Shown: positions 1-8,716 of the stretch, piece after piece
How the letters are laid out: each line of letters starts with the position of its first letter
Position numbering within the stretch: position 1 is the stretch's first letter
Assembly: GCA_028691155.1 (NCBI GenBank)
Contig: JAQUZV010000010.1
Coordinates: 1-17,163, forward strand
DNA: 17,163 nt
Reading direction: 5' to 3'
Source of the DNA: Victivallales bacterium
Lineage (GTDB): Bacteria > Verrucomicrobiota > Lentisphaeria > Victivallales > SZUA-371
The notes under the pieces: model-generated
What the model was told of the DNA's origin: nothing
What the model saw: the letters and a program-made list of their open reading frames with translations, nothing else
The model's database searches: none
Translations under genes and position numbers: made by a program

Positions 1-1127
1 ATGTCGATCTGAAGCAGATTGAGCACGATCCCGGTGGCCACGATGGCCGCCAGACCGAAGAACGGCAGGAAACGGGCGATCAGGAAAAACAGTCGGCGCA
101 ACAGTTCGAAGGCAATCAACTGATTCGGATTGGCGAAAATCCAGGCGGCCAGCAGTCCCAGCGCCGGGATGGCTGCCGCAATGTAGCGCAGATGCTTGGT
201 GCCGGGAACGCTCATCCCAACCAGAATCAACAGGGCCCAGAACGTCAGCATCCGGAGAAAAACCCGGTCCTGACTGTCGCCGCGTTGCGGTTTGGCGAAT
301 ATTCCGCGGGCGTAAAAGATGACAGTGACGATGGCCAGCGGATAGGTCGGGGCAAACGATCCCACGGCGTTGGTGAAATAATACCAGCAGGGGCGACCCT
401 GCTCGATGCGCCCGAACAACTGGTCGTTCAGGAACATCTGCGCCAGTTCCCGGCCGCCGGCATCCCGACAGGCCACGAGCGTCAGAACCAAACTACCCAT
501 AAACAGTACGCCGCTGCCGATCAGCCAGCCGATGCTGCGCCACCAGCAGCCGAAAGCCAGATAAACCGCCAGGACCGCAGCGGTCGGAATAATGAATCCC
601 AGCGGTCCGCGGCAGATATAGCCGGTCAGCAACAGCAACGGCAGCCAGGCCAGACGTTTGCCGCCGTCGCCGCGAAGCGCGGTATAAATCGTAAAGACGG
701 CAACGACGGTTACCGCCGCCACCATCAGATCCGAACCGGGGTGGCGCATGAGGGTGAGAAATTCAAAGGCGAACAGGCACAATCCGGCGCCGTAAATCCC
801 GACATTTTTCCGTGCCCGCTCCCCGAGCAGAAAAGTGAAGAGCAGGACCACGAGTCCGGCCAGGGCGTTCGGTAATGTCGCCGTCAGCATATTGAGATGG
901 GTCCCCCCCAGCGAGGCCAGGTACATCAGGATGATTGGGACGGACGGATAATCGGTATATGGCTTGCCGAAAAGCGTGGGAAACCACCCGATGCCAGATT
1001 GCTGCATTTCCGTCACGAAAAGAGCAAACCGGGCATCGATCCGCATAAATTCCATGGTATATAATCCCGAGAGCGAGATTACCGCTCCGGTGGCCAGCAA
1101 CAAGGGAATAATAATTGATTTTTTCAC
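1..1127 (-). CDS. ArnT/PMT-like membrane glycosyltransferase, 3' end cut by window edge
   Basis: At least 375 residues are open from a GTG at 1127 to the left edge; the C-terminus lies outside the window. The start is forced: an in-frame TAA lies 12 nt upstream of the GTG, and AGAGG sits 5 nt before it. The protein is strongly hydrophobic with many predicted membrane segments. After the first helix (about residues 6-24) comes a periplasmic-loop motif around D31 (MRIDARFALFVTEM) followed by GKPYTDYP, which matches the DEARY...DKPP pattern of the ArnT/PMT_2 family. These enzymes transfer a sugar from a polyprenyl-phosphate donor on the outer face of the inner membrane, in ArnT to lipid A. The usual acidic pair of the motif is reduced to one Asp (ID instead of DE). 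It is last in an operon after the lipid A acyltransferase (55-nt gap), which fits an LPS-related role, but the acceptor cannot be read from sequence. Confidence 0.85.
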   Translation of the reverse strand, partial: MKKSIIIPLLLATGAVISLSGLYTMEFMRIDARFALFVTEMQQSGIGWFPTLFGKPYTDYPSVPIILMYLASLGGTHLNMLTATLPNALAGLVVLLFTFLLGERARKNVGIYGAGLCLFAFEFLTLMRHPGSDLMVAAVTVVAVFTIYTALRGDGGKRLAWLPLLLLTGYICRGPLGFIIPTAAVLAVYLAFGCWWRSIGWLIGSGVLFMGSLVLTLVACRDAGGRELAQMFLNDQLFGRIEQGRPCWYYFTNAVGSFAPTYPLAIVTVIFYARGIFAKPQRGDSQDRVFLRMLTFWALLILVGMSVPGTKHLRYIAAAIPALGLLAAWIFANPNQLIAFELLRRLFFLIARFLPFFGLAAIVATGIVLNLLQID

Positions 1128-1182
1128 TGCAACCTCTGGTTATTGTCAGCCGTTTCGGCGACAGGTGGGGGGGGACAACTCC

Positions 1183-2175
1183 TTAATTGCCGTCCGACGG
1201 CAGACGTTTCTTGAAAAAGAATTTATCCGGGGCCGTGGCGGCATAATAAGGAAAGCGGCGACGGATTTCCGGCCGGGCGTCGGGAGGAATATACTGGAAA
1301 CGTTTATAAAGCCATAAATACTGTTCGGGATAGCGGCGGATAACCGCTTCGGTCAGCCGCATCAGGTCCTGAATCATGGCGGTTTCGCTTTCATATTCCG
1401 CCGCCGGGCGGGGCAGCGCGTTCAGAAATGTGGTGATCTTGCCGTCCGGCGTGTGAATCCCGCCGCCGACGTAAACCTGCACCCCGGGCAATCGGGCGAA
1501 TAATGCCGGCGCCCGGCTCGACGGTACCGGCAGTCCGAAGAAATCGACGAAAACACCGCCGTCGCGCACCCTGGTGTTCTGGTCGATCAACGTGGCCATG
1601 CTCTTGCCGTTGCGGACTGCCCGCAACATCTTTTTTACCGCGCCCTTGGCGTCGATCACCTCTCCGCCGCAGGATTGGCGGCTGCGGCGGATCAGCCGGT
1701 TGATGAAAGGATTGCGCTGCGGCCGCACCACGACGGCAAAATCCAGTCCGCTGGACAACGACATCTTCAGTCCGGTCGCTTCCCAGTTGCCCAAATGCGG
1801 CGAGACGAAAATGATGCGTTCGCCCCGCTTGACGTGTTCGGCGATTCGCCGCCGGGCTTCATCGTGGATCACAACATGTTTCTCCACCCGTTCGGGAGCG
1901 TTGGCAAACCAGAAGAATTCCAGAATGGTTCGGGTAATGTTGGCCATGCTGTGCCGGGCGATCCGGCCGACTTCCCGCGCCGGCAGTTCCGGAAATGCCG
2001 TTCTGATATTGGCGGTCGTCAGTTTGTAGAAGCCGGGAATGATATATACGGTCCAGCCGCACAGCCGGGAGAAAGCAACAATGACCGGCAGCGGCAGGCA
2101 ACGGATAAATTGATAAAGACAAAACAGCGGCGCATATTCGACGATATTGCGCAACGCCTTCAACCATTTACTCAT
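1183..2175 (-). CDS. lpxL: LpxL/HtrB-family lipid A biosynthesis acyltransferase
   Basis: The product is 330 aa, close to the usual 300-330 aa of Kdo2-lipid A lauroyl/myristoyl acyltransferases, which add a secondary acyl chain to lipid A at the inner membrane. Visible family marks are the catalytic H-x4-E motif in SPHLGNWE (H127, E132), the block DQN...GVFVDFFGLPV (about 198-217), and the C-terminal PEQYLWLYKRFQ (about 283-294). A hydrophobic N-terminal helix lies near residues 13-48. I chose the ATG at 2175 rather than the upstream TTG at 2268. It starts the typical MSKWLKALRN N-terminus and overlaps the stop of the preceding gene by 8 nt, which indicates translational coupling; the 31 extra residues from the TTG look unrelated to the family. 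Which position of lipid A is acylated cannot be decided from sequence. Confidence 0.9.
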   Translation of the reverse strand: MSKWLKALRNIVEYAPLFCLYQFIRCLPLPVIVAFSRLCGWTVYIIPGFYKLTTANIRTAFPELPAREVGRIARHSMANITRTILEFFWFANAPERVEKHVVIHDEARRRIAEHVKRGERIIFVSPHLGNWEATGLKMSLSSGLDFAVVVRPQRNPFINRLIRRSRQSCGGEVIDAKGAVKKMLRAVRNGKSMATLIDQNTRVRDGGVFVDFFGLPVPSSRAPALFARLPGVQVYVGGGIHTPDGKITTFLNALPRPAAEYESETAMIQDLMRLTEAVIRRYPEQYLWLYKRFQYIPPDARPEIRRRFPYYAATAPDKFFFKKRLPSDGN

Positions 2176-2992
2176 CGGCCGGATACTCGCGGCAAACTTT
2201 TCGCCGCCGTCTCGGCGGCGCGGAAAAGAGCAGATTGCCTTTGGCGCCGATTCTGACGCCGTGGGCAAACATAACGTCCCGGGTGGCCGTGGCGGCGATA
2301 TTCTGAATCAGGTGCATGCGGGAAACGATGCTGCAGTCGCGCCACATGGCTTCCCGCACCACTTCGACGTCTCCGGCGGCGCTGACGTAAAGCAATCCCC
2401 AGCCGTAGGCGAGTTCATTTTCCCGGATGGCGCCCCGGGGTACGGCCAGATAGTGAAAGTCGGCCACATGAGCCCGCCGCAACTGTTCGAAACGACTGCC
2501 GCGATAGAGTGCATGTTCCAGTTTTTCCACCTGCTTGCGGCAACGCTGATACTCCTGATTGCCGGAGCGGGCGTAATCCCAGCGCTGAAATTCGGCAAAC
2601 AAAGTATCGGTGTCCATCAACTCGGGTTCCTGCTCCCGAATCTGTGTTTCCAGTTCGGCTTGGCGGTCCCGGGTGTTCCGGAGCAGCGTCAGCAGTTCGT
2701 CACGGTTGCCGCAATCCGGCCAGCAGCCGTCGCGGTCGAGGCGCATTTCGATGATCATCGTCACTTCCGGCTGCAACCGTTTTTTTTGCGGCGCTGACCA
2801 GAACGCGGCCAGATCGGCCCGGTATTTCATCAGCCGGGTCGGAACACCGAAGGCAAACCCGGAGGGATCGCGGCCCAGCAGCCAGCGCAAGGTTCCCTGC
2901 TGCAATATCTGGAAACTGCAATCGTCTCCGGCGGTGACCGGCGATGGTTCATCGACCGGGAAAAAGTCAAAACTCAATTGTTCTTCATTCAT
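2168..2992 (-). CDS. Hypothetical protein, possible MmcB-like PD-(D/E)XK fold
   Basis: A 274-aa protein I cannot name firmly. An early block around RADLAAFW (59-66) is followed by MIIEMRLDRDGC (79-90); together they resemble the D...E-x-K core of MmcB-like restriction-endonuclease-fold proteins. The expected Lys is Arg here (E82-x-R84), so activity is uncertain. Residues about 97-175 are rich in Glu, Gln, Arg and Leu and probably form a coiled coil. After it, ADFHYLAVP (177-185) and GWGLLYV (197-203) resemble the FAVP...GLI strand segments that close that fold. The long helical block would then be an insertion within the domain. The C-terminus is Arg-rich. It is first in the operon with lpxL and the glycosyltransferase, just behind the rpsA terminator. 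The ribosome-binding site is poor: AGGA lies about 12 nt from the ATG. That it is a gene is near certain; the fold call is an inference. Confidence 0.8.
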   Translation of the reverse strand: MNEEQLSFDFFPVDEPSPVTAGDDCSFQILQQGTLRWLLGRDPSGFAFGVPTRLMKYRADLAAFWSAPQKKRLQPEVTMIIEMRLDRDGCWPDCGNRDELLTLLRNTRDRQAELETQIREQEPELMDTDTLFAEFQRWDYARSGNQEYQRCRKQVEKLEHALYRGSRFEQLRRAHVADFHYLAVPRGAIRENELAYGWGLLYVSAAGDVEVVREAMWRDCSIVSRMHLIQNIAATATRDVMFAHGVRIGAKGNLLFSAPPRRRRKVCREYPADE

Positions 2993-3080
2993 AGCCGGTA
3001 TGATTCCTGATTATCCGTAATTTAACTTAACCCGCTTTAATTTATTGCCGTTTTATCGTTTTTACAGTGCGGATAAGCAA

Positions 3081-3113
3081 AAAAAACGCCGGAAACAGTT
3101 TCCGGCGTTTTTT
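3081..3113 (-). terminator. Intrinsic terminator of rpsA
   Basis: A perfect 15-bp inverted repeat with a 3-nt loop. The GC core is CGCCGG/CCGGCG, flanked by A/T runs. On the minus strand it is followed by a run of eight T, and it lies 27 nt past the rpsA stop, so it should end rpsA transcription. It is symmetrical, so it could also work on the plus strand. Confidence 0.9.
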
Positions 3114-3139
3114 CGTTGACGTTCTTAAGCGTCGAACGA

Positions 3140-4882
3140 TTACTTTTTCAGGCTGTCGAGCTGTTCGCTGAGAACATCGCCCATGGCGACCATTTCATCG
3201 CCGGGGCGCAGTGCCGCGCTGACTTCCTGTTCCGCCGCCTTGATGGCCGCTTCGTTGTAATCGTCCTGGGCGGCTTTGATGCTCAACCCGATACGACGTT
3301 CGTCCTTGTCGATTTTGATGACGCGGGCTTCGATTTCGTCGCCGAGATTGAGGACGTCCTTGACCTTTTCCACATGATCCTTGCTGATCTGGGAGATATG
3401 GATCAGGCCGTCGATCTTGTGCGACAGTTCGATGAACGCGCCGAACGCGGTGATCTTGGTCACCTTGCCCTTGACCAGATCGCCGATCTGATAGAGACTT
3501 TCGATGTTGGACCACGGATCGTCTTCCAGCTGCTTCATGCCCAGGGAGATGCGCTGCTGTTCCGGATCGATGTCCAGAATGACGGCGTCGACGTCCTGAC
3601 CGGGTTTCAGCACTTCGTTCGGATTGTTGATCTTGCGGGTCCAGGACATGTCGGACACATGGATCATGCCGTCGATGTCGTTTTCGATTTCCACGAACGC
3701 GCCATAGCTGGTCATGTTGCGGACTTTACCGCTGATCTTGCTGCCGACCGGATATTTTTCCGCCAGCACTTCCCACGGATTGCGTTCTTTCTGACGCAGA
3801 CCCAGGGAGATTTTCTTGTTGTCCTTGTCGATGTCGAGGACGACCGCTTCGACTTCTTCGCCGACGCTGAGCACTTCACCGGCTTTGGTGATGCGCTTGG
3901 TCCAGGACATTTCGGAGACGTGAATCAATCCTTCGACGCCGTCTTCCAGTTCGACAAAGGCGCCGTACGGCATGATGTTGACCACCCGGCCCTTGACGGT
4001 GGAGCCGACCGGATATTTGTTTTCCACTTCGGCCCACGGGTTGGCGCTCTTCTGCTTCATACCCAGGGAAACACGTTCCTTGTCATAATCGATATCGAGG
4101 ATCATCACTTCGATATCCTGGCCGATTTCCAGCAGTTCCGACGGATGGGAAATGCGGCCCCAGGACATATCGGTGATGTGCAGCAATCCGTCGACGCCGC
4201 CCAGGTCGATGAACGCACCGAAATCGGTGATGTTCTTGACCATGCCCGGACGGATCTGGCCGATCTGCATTTCCTTCAACAGGGCGGCGCGTTTGTCCTT
4301 GCGGGATTCTTCCAGCAGTTCGCGGCGGGAAACCACGATATTGCGACGTTCCTGATTGATCTTGAGAATCTTGAAATCGAACTCCTGTCCGATGTATTCG
4401 TCCATATTGCGCACCGGGGTGATATCGATCTGGGAACCCGGCAGGAACGCTTCGATGCCCTGCAGGTCGACGATAATACCGCCCTTGACCCGATGCTTCA
4501 TCAGTCCCTTGATCACGCTGCCTTCACCGTATTCGGACGTGATCTTGTTCCACGCCTTGATGTTGGACGCTTTCTGCAGACTGATTTCCGGCATGCTGTT
4601 TTCGTTTTCGATTTCTTCCAGGTAGACGTCGATGACATCGCCGACCTTGGCATTGTTCCAATTGAAGAATTCTGCTGCCGGAACGAATCCTTCCGCCTTG
4701 TAGCCGATATCGACCAGAACGCCGTCATTGCGCTTTTCCACAATGGTTCCGGAGATAATAGACCCTTCCACAAAGTCGGTTTTACATTCCAGGTTGAACA
4801 ATTCGTCCATGGAAGGCATGTTGTCGAGATCGACATAGCTCATGGGAGCCGCGGACTGATTTTGAGTTTTTTCTGTTGACAT
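3140..4882 (-). CDS. rpsA: 30S ribosomal protein S1
   Basis: 580 aa, close to the length of six-domain Gram-negative S1. Six OB-fold S1 domains follow one another at about residues 40-104, 121-186, 208-276, 293-363, 380-450 and 467-537. Domains 3-6 show the RNA-binding signature FGAF/YGAF followed by G-L/M-[IL]-H-[IV]-[ST]. Domains 1 and 2 are divergent, as expected because they dock on the ribosome. S1 brings mRNA with weak or structured leaders to the small subunit. The 48 nt before the ATG contain no Shine-Dalgarno match; the start is preceded by A/T-rich sequence, as is known for autoregulated rpsA leaders in proteobacteria. The gene stands alone, with its own promoter candidate upstream and a strong terminator downstream. 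Confidence 0.97.
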   Translation of the reverse strand: MSTEKTQNQSAAPMSYVDLDNMPSMDELFNLECKTDFVEGSIISGTIVEKRNDGVLVDIGYKAEGFVPAAEFFNWNNAKVGDVIDVYLEEIENENSMPEISLQKASNIKAWNKITSEYGEGSVIKGLMKHRVKGGIIVDLQGIEAFLPGSQIDITPVRNMDEYIGQEFDFKILKINQERRNIVVSRRELLEESRKDKRAALLKEMQIGQIRPGMVKNITDFGAFIDLGGVDGLLHITDMSWGRISHPSELLEIGQDIEVMILDIDYDKERVSLGMKQKSANPWAEVENKYPVGSTVKGRVVNIMPYGAFVELEDGVEGLIHVSEMSWTKRITKAGEVLSVGEEVEAVVLDIDKDNKKISLGLRQKERNPWEVLAEKYPVGSKISGKVRNMTSYGAFVEIENDIDGMIHVSDMSWTRKINNPNEVLKPGQDVDAVILDIDPEQQRISLGMKQLEDDPWSNIESLYQIGDLVKGKVTKITAFGAFIELSHKIDGLIHISQISKDHVEKVKDVLNLGDEIEARVIKIDKDERRIGLSIKAAQDDYNEAAIKAAEQEVSAALRPGDEMVAMGDVLSEQLDSLKK

Positions 4883-4973
4883 GTTAAAGTTTTTACAGCT
4901 TTTGGGTTGATTTTTACCGTTTTGCTAACTGCTTTGCTGCTCCGACCCCGTGCCGAAACCGCACCGAAACAAT

Positions 4974-5002
4974 AATTTATTGACTAAACATCTCCATTGC
5001 AA
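4974..5002 (-). promoter_or_regulatory. Candidate sigma-70-type promoter of rpsA
   Basis: Reading leftward, TTGCAA (5002-4997) and TAAATT (4979-4974) are separated by 17 nt. Transcription would start near 4966 and give an rpsA leader of about 85 nt, long enough for S1 autoregulation. This is called only by similarity to the consensus. Confidence 0.4.
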
Positions 5003-5126
5003 GCTAATAGCGCGAGAAAAAACAAAATATATCCGATTCGGGGGTCATTGGACGCGAAAAAGGGGGGCATCGAAGACGATAACCCCGTCTTTTCCCGCTT
5101 TATTTTCCGATGGCCGACGGTCGCGC

Positions 5127-5154
5127 TTGCTTATTTCCCCACACCGGATATATT
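5127..5154 (+). promoter_or_regulatory. Candidate promoter of the rsmB-like gene
   Basis: TTGCTT (5127-5132) and TATATT (5149-5154) are separated by 16 nt. They place a start near 5161 and a short leader carrying AGGGA before the ATG at 5184. Called by consensus similarity and position. Confidence 0.45.
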
Positions 5155-5183
5155 GCCGGTAAATTACTTCAGGGAAAAACGAC

Positions 5184-6635
5184 ATGAATGAGATAAGCGA
5201 TAAAAATAGTGATAAAAACCGCGCGAGGGACGCGGAGAAGGGTCCCGCCAAGAGTCCGTTCCGGTTGACGGAATATAATATTTTGCGGCAGGCTCTGATC
5301 GAAGTGTTTGTCAATCGTCGTCAGCTGGACCCGGTGTTGAACCGGATGCTGAAAGAAAAGAAATCTTTGCGCGGACCGGGGCGGCAGCGCTGTTACGATA
5401 CGATGCTGGGCGTTTTTCGCTGGTGGAGCGTGCTGCGGCAGTTGCTGCATCCGGACGATTTGAAGCGGCTGCATGATTCGGCGCCGGGAGCGGTGAAAAC
5501 TTTGCGTCTTTCCGATCGGTCGGCGGCGGCGCTGCTGTTGGGCGCGCTGTTGCTGGACAACATTTCTTCTTCCCGCGAGTTTCAGAGCTGGGCGCAGTTG
5601 GTTCGGCTCAATCCCCGCCGGATTCCGGTACGGACGGCATATAGAGATATGCCATCATATGCGGAGGCGGTATTGGAAACCTTGTCCCGGGCCATGATCT
5701 TTCGTCCGGTGAAGCGGACGATAACGGATTATACGATGCTGTTGCCGCCGTGGCTGGCCAAATATCTGCCGGCCGGGGCCGACGTGGAGCGGCTGGGCGA
5801 CTGGATGCTGCGCCGTCCGCATTTGTGGCTGCGGTCGCGGGACAACGATTCGAAACCGTTGGTGCTGGCGTTGCGGGAGGAGGGCGTGACGGCCACGCCG
5901 CATCCCCGGATTCCGACGGCGCTGTGCGTCGGGTCGACCGAGGTCAATCTTTATCATACGGCGGCTTTCCGGGCGGGTCAATTCGAAATACAGGACATTT
6001 CTTCGCAGGCGATTGCGTTGGCCTGTGCCCCCGTCCCCGGCGAGCGCTGGTGGGACCCCTGCGCCGGGGCCGGCGGCAAGACTCTGGCGTTGGCGGCGCA
6101 GCTGCATAACAAGGGGACGGTGTTGGCCGGTGACGTTAGGGGTTACAAGCTGGACGATTTGCGCCGTCGCGCCACCCGGGCCGGTTTTTCCAACATCCAG
6201 TGCCGGGAATGGGACGGCAAACCGTTGCGTCATAAACAGCAGGGCAAGTTCGACGGGGTTCTGGTCGATGCCCCGTGCAGTTGTTCCGGCACCTGGCGCC
6301 GCAATCCCGACGCCAGATGGACCACCGATCCGGCCGGGATCGGGGAGTTGGCCGCATTGCAGCGGGAGATTCTCGCCGCCGCGGCTTCCGGTGTCAAACC
6401 GGGCGGCGTTCTGGTTTATGCCACCTGTTCGTTGCTTACGGCTGAAAACGAACTGGTGGTGGCGGCATTTCTGAAGCAGCATCCGGACTTCGCCCCGGCG
6501 CCGTTTACTGCTCCGTTGACCGGTGAATCGTGTGACGGTCAGTTGCGGATTTATCCCTGGGACAGTGACGGCGATGCCATGTTTATTGCCCGGATGACGC
6601 GTAACGCCGCGCCGGTACCGGTTGCCGCCGACTGA
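5184..6635 (+). CDS. rsmB: RsmB/NOP-family rRNA (cytosine-C5) methyltransferase
   Basis: A 483-aa SAM-dependent enzyme that methylates cytosine C5 in RNA; RsmB acts on C967 of 16S rRNA (E. coli numbering). The N-terminal part, about 28-175, is helical and NusB-like, as in RsmB. The Rossmann domain shows the SAM loop DPCAGAGGKTLALA (291-304), an acidic turn at D317, motif IV VDAPCSCSGT (361-370) with C365, and motif VI YATCS (412-416) with the catalytic C415. The C-terminal block RIYPWDSDGDAMFIARM (455-471) is typical of the family. Both catalytic cysteines are present. A Lys/Asp/Arg-rich 25-residue N-terminal extension is the only unusual part. The ATG at 5184 has AGGGA about 8 nt upstream. 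RsmB is the best name, but other NOP/Sun paralogues cannot be excluded. Confidence 0.88.
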   Translation: MNEISDKNSDKNRARDAEKGPAKSPFRLTEYNILRQALIEVFVNRRQLDPVLNRMLKEKKSLRGPGRQRCYDTMLGVFRWWSVLRQLLHPDDLKRLHDSAPGAVKTLRLSDRSAAALLLGALLLDNISSSREFQSWAQLVRLNPRRIPVRTAYRDMPSYAEAVLETLSRAMIFRPVKRTITDYTMLLPPWLAKYLPAGADVERLGDWMLRRPHLWLRSRDNDSKPLVLALREEGVTATPHPRIPTALCVGSTEVNLYHTAAFRAGQFEIQDISSQAIALACAPVPGERWWDPCAGAGGKTLALAAQLHNKGTVLAGDVRGYKLDDLRRRATRAGFSNIQCREWDGKPLRHKQQGKFDGVLVDAPCSCSGTWRRNPDARWTTDPAGIGELAALQREILAAAASGVKPGGVLVYATCSLLTAENELVVAAFLKQHPDFAPAPFTAPLTGESCDGQLRIYPWDSDGDAMFIARMTRNAAPVPVAAD

Positions 6636-6656
6636 TTTTTTCCGATTTTACGGTTA

Positions 6657-7750
6657 TTACGTAACCGGATCGTAACGAAACATCTGCCAACTGCCCGGAG
6701 CGGGCAGGGTTACCGGAAAGAGATTGCCGGTGTGTTCCGTCGTCCGGTCGTCCGGGAGGGTTGCGGGGGCCAGCTCCCGATAGCGGTAGATATGATGGGG
6801 ATGCAGATACCGCAGATGCAATGTGGCGGCGGCCGGGGCCTGGAGTTCCCGGTAGACGATGATGAAACCGCGGTCGGCGGCAAACTGATGGGACTGGAAT
6901 CCGGTCAGTTCGCCGGACCCTGGACGCGAACCGAGCGGGAAGATTTCCCCGGCGAAAATTTCCTGCCGGTATTGCCGGTGGCACGCGATGATGCGGCGGA
7001 AAATTGCCGCATGTCGGGGTTGCAGCCGCGACGGCGCCAGCCACAGCAGCGGATTGGCGAACATGGCGATGGCGGCCCAGTAGTCGGGGGGATAGACGTC
7101 CGGCGGCGCGAGTTTTTTGCGGCGGTAAAATTCGTAGTCGATGCTGCCCGGATCGGGAATTTCAATCTGTAGTGCCTGGGCCCGGACATAGGAGGCCAAC
7201 TGCCAGAAATTGCGTAACGTGTGTTCGGGATGATAGCCGACGCCCCAGTTGTGGCAAACGTAACGGTTTTCCAGAAAGATGTTGCCGTATTCCAGAAACA
7301 TGAAATAACCGGGACGCATGCCGTTGGTGGCGTCGAGGTTGAAGTAAATCCCGCCGTCGGAAGCTGTCCGGGCGCGGCGCAGCAACTGCTCCAGATTATC
7401 TTCCGCCGCTTTGGTTTTCAGGCGGATGTTGTCGATTTTGAAAAAGCGGAAGCCGTACTGCCGGTGCAATTCCAGCATCAGGGCGGCAAAGTCCTCCCAA
7501 TCCTCATAGTGCCGGTTGGCGGAAGGCGCCAGCCATAGCGCCAATTCCACTCCCGCGGCGGCGGCGGTTTGCCGCAGCGAGGAGAAACCATGCGGCAGCA
7601 ATTTGCGGTTGACGCTCCAGAAAGCGCGGTCTCCGACCCGGTTGTTCCGTTCCAGTTCGCCCAGATTGCCGCCGGCCTGCCAGCCGTCATCGAGTTGATA
7701 ATGGGTGGCGCCCAGGTCGCCGGCGGCCCGCAGTTCGGCGTGGGAAATTT
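6657..7750 (-). pseudogene. GH36-like alpha-galactosidase, 3' (catalytic) part after frameshift
   Basis: Catalytic (beta/alpha)8 portion of a clan-D glycoside hydrolase, in a different frame from its N-terminal part. Key segments are LGATHYQLDDGWQ (barrel strand with paired Asp), a candidate nucleophile Asp in RFFKIDNIRL (compare K-x-D-x-N of GH36), FNLDATNGMRPGYF, and GNIFLENRY. I could not place the acid/base residue. A C-terminal beta domain follows, and the frame ends with TAA at 6657. No start codon with a ribosome-binding site exists near the frame change, so this is not a separate gene. Joined to the 5' part with one added base, the whole is exactly 687 codons including the stop, a normal GH36 size. 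The stop is 21 nt from that of the convergent rsmB-like gene. Confidence 0.8.
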
Positions 7751-8716
7751 TTCGTTGAGCAGGGCGGGAAAACGACCGCAGCCCCAGGGGTTGACCATGA
7801 CGGAGCAATGGCGGGCGGGAGTCAGGGGAAAACGCCGATGCAGATATTGCTTCATCGCCGCCAGCGCACCGTCGTGTCCGCCGGAGAAGCCGATCAGCGT
7901 GTGGCGGTAACTCGTCAGTTCCCGTCCCGGGACGAGATCTTCCGGCGTGATGCCCCAGCAGCAGGAGTTGATGGTGCGATCCTCGGCACGATAACGGAAA
8001 TCATCGCGTTCGAAGTCGCGGCGTTCCCGACTGGGCGGTGCTTCCTGAAGAAAAAACAATCCGTCCCCGGTGCCGGCGGCGGCAAAGAACAGATTGCCGT
8101 TGCCGGTGCCGATGTCGGGAGTAGATTCCTCGACCGGATCGTCGGCGTAGTCGGACCGGCCCCGGAAGGCGACCACGCGGTATGGGGTTACGGCGTCGGC
8201 CAGGCGGATGGCATCGGCCGTGTTGACACAGAATTCCGGCGGCCGGTCCCGATTGAAGGCGTCGGCGTCACGGCGGTGCCAGTAAAGGTTGGGAATCGTG
8301 GCGACGATAACCGTGGTACGGCAGGAAATGGCGGCCAATTCCGGATAAACAAAGTAACAGCGCCGGAAGGTGAGTCCCTGTACGTAATCCCGGATCAGCA
8401 GTGATATTTCCGCGTGTTCGCCGTCGAATCGGGTTGCGGGGCAGGGGGTGAACCGGCAGCTTTCGCAACGATAGTCGGTTTGGGCCGGGATGGCGCTGCC
8501 GGGAAAATTGTAGCCGGCAAGAGAGAAGTCGGCCGCGTGTTTTTGCGGCGAGGCCAGCTCGGCATCGCGGTTGGCGGCGTTAAACAGCCGGAAGCCGATG
8601 GTGCGGGGCAGACCGGTGGTCAGGTCGAAGACCCGGCGGAATGCGTGGTTGCCGACGGTCAGTTCGGTGACGCTGTAACGGACGTAAATATCGTGAAATT
8701 CATCTTGCCGGGTCAT
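7478..8716 (-). pseudogene. GH36-like alpha-galactosidase, 5' (N-terminal) part
   Basis: It starts at the ATG at 8716 with AGGAG five nt upstream; longer in-frame starts toward 8962 lack such a site and would cover the promoter region. Up to about residue 320 it reads as the N-terminal beta-sandwich of an alpha-galactosidase-like enzyme, ending in the barrel entry block VMVNPWGCGRFPALLNEK. Homology then moves to another frame at the run of five A on the minus strand (7748-7752 as T on the plus strand). The remaining codons to the stop at 7478 are out-of-frame. A sixth A would restore the full-length enzyme. The likely role is release of alpha-galactosyl residues from plant or mucin-type oligosaccharides. 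No signal peptide is visible, so it would be cytoplasmic. Confidence 0.8.

Larger units (their letters stand above)
4883..5183. other. Divergent promoter region between rpsA and the rsmB-like gene
   Basis: 301 bp without a gene. It holds promoter candidates for both flanking genes (listed separately). A small hairpin AAGACG/CGTCTT at 5073-5091 is followed by TTTCCCGC. It lies upstream of the plus-strand promoter, so it is not that gene's leader. An additional TTGACT at 4980-4985 with TAATAG at 5005-5010 has a 19-nt spacer, too long to call. Confidence 0.5.

Noticed and set aside
192..875. 227-codon plus-strand open frame
   Set aside because: Antisense to the glycosyltransferase. The sequence is Gln/Arg/Pro-rich and lacks any family pattern, whereas the minus strand reads through as a clear membrane enzyme.
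1859..2797. Open frames of about 100-216 codons on both strands over lpxL and the hypothetical gene
   Set aside because: Shadows of the two coupled minus-strand genes, which carry recognisable motifs.
3116..4879. 587-codon plus-strand open frame opposite rpsA
   Set aside because: It is the codon-bias shadow of a certain rpsA gene: composition is skewed to Asp, Phe and His, with no domain and no ribosome-binding site.
6648..6668. Hairpin CGGTTA/TAACCG between the convergent genes, considered as a terminator
   Set aside because: No T run follows on either strand and the stem is only 6 bp, partly inside the hydrolase stop region.
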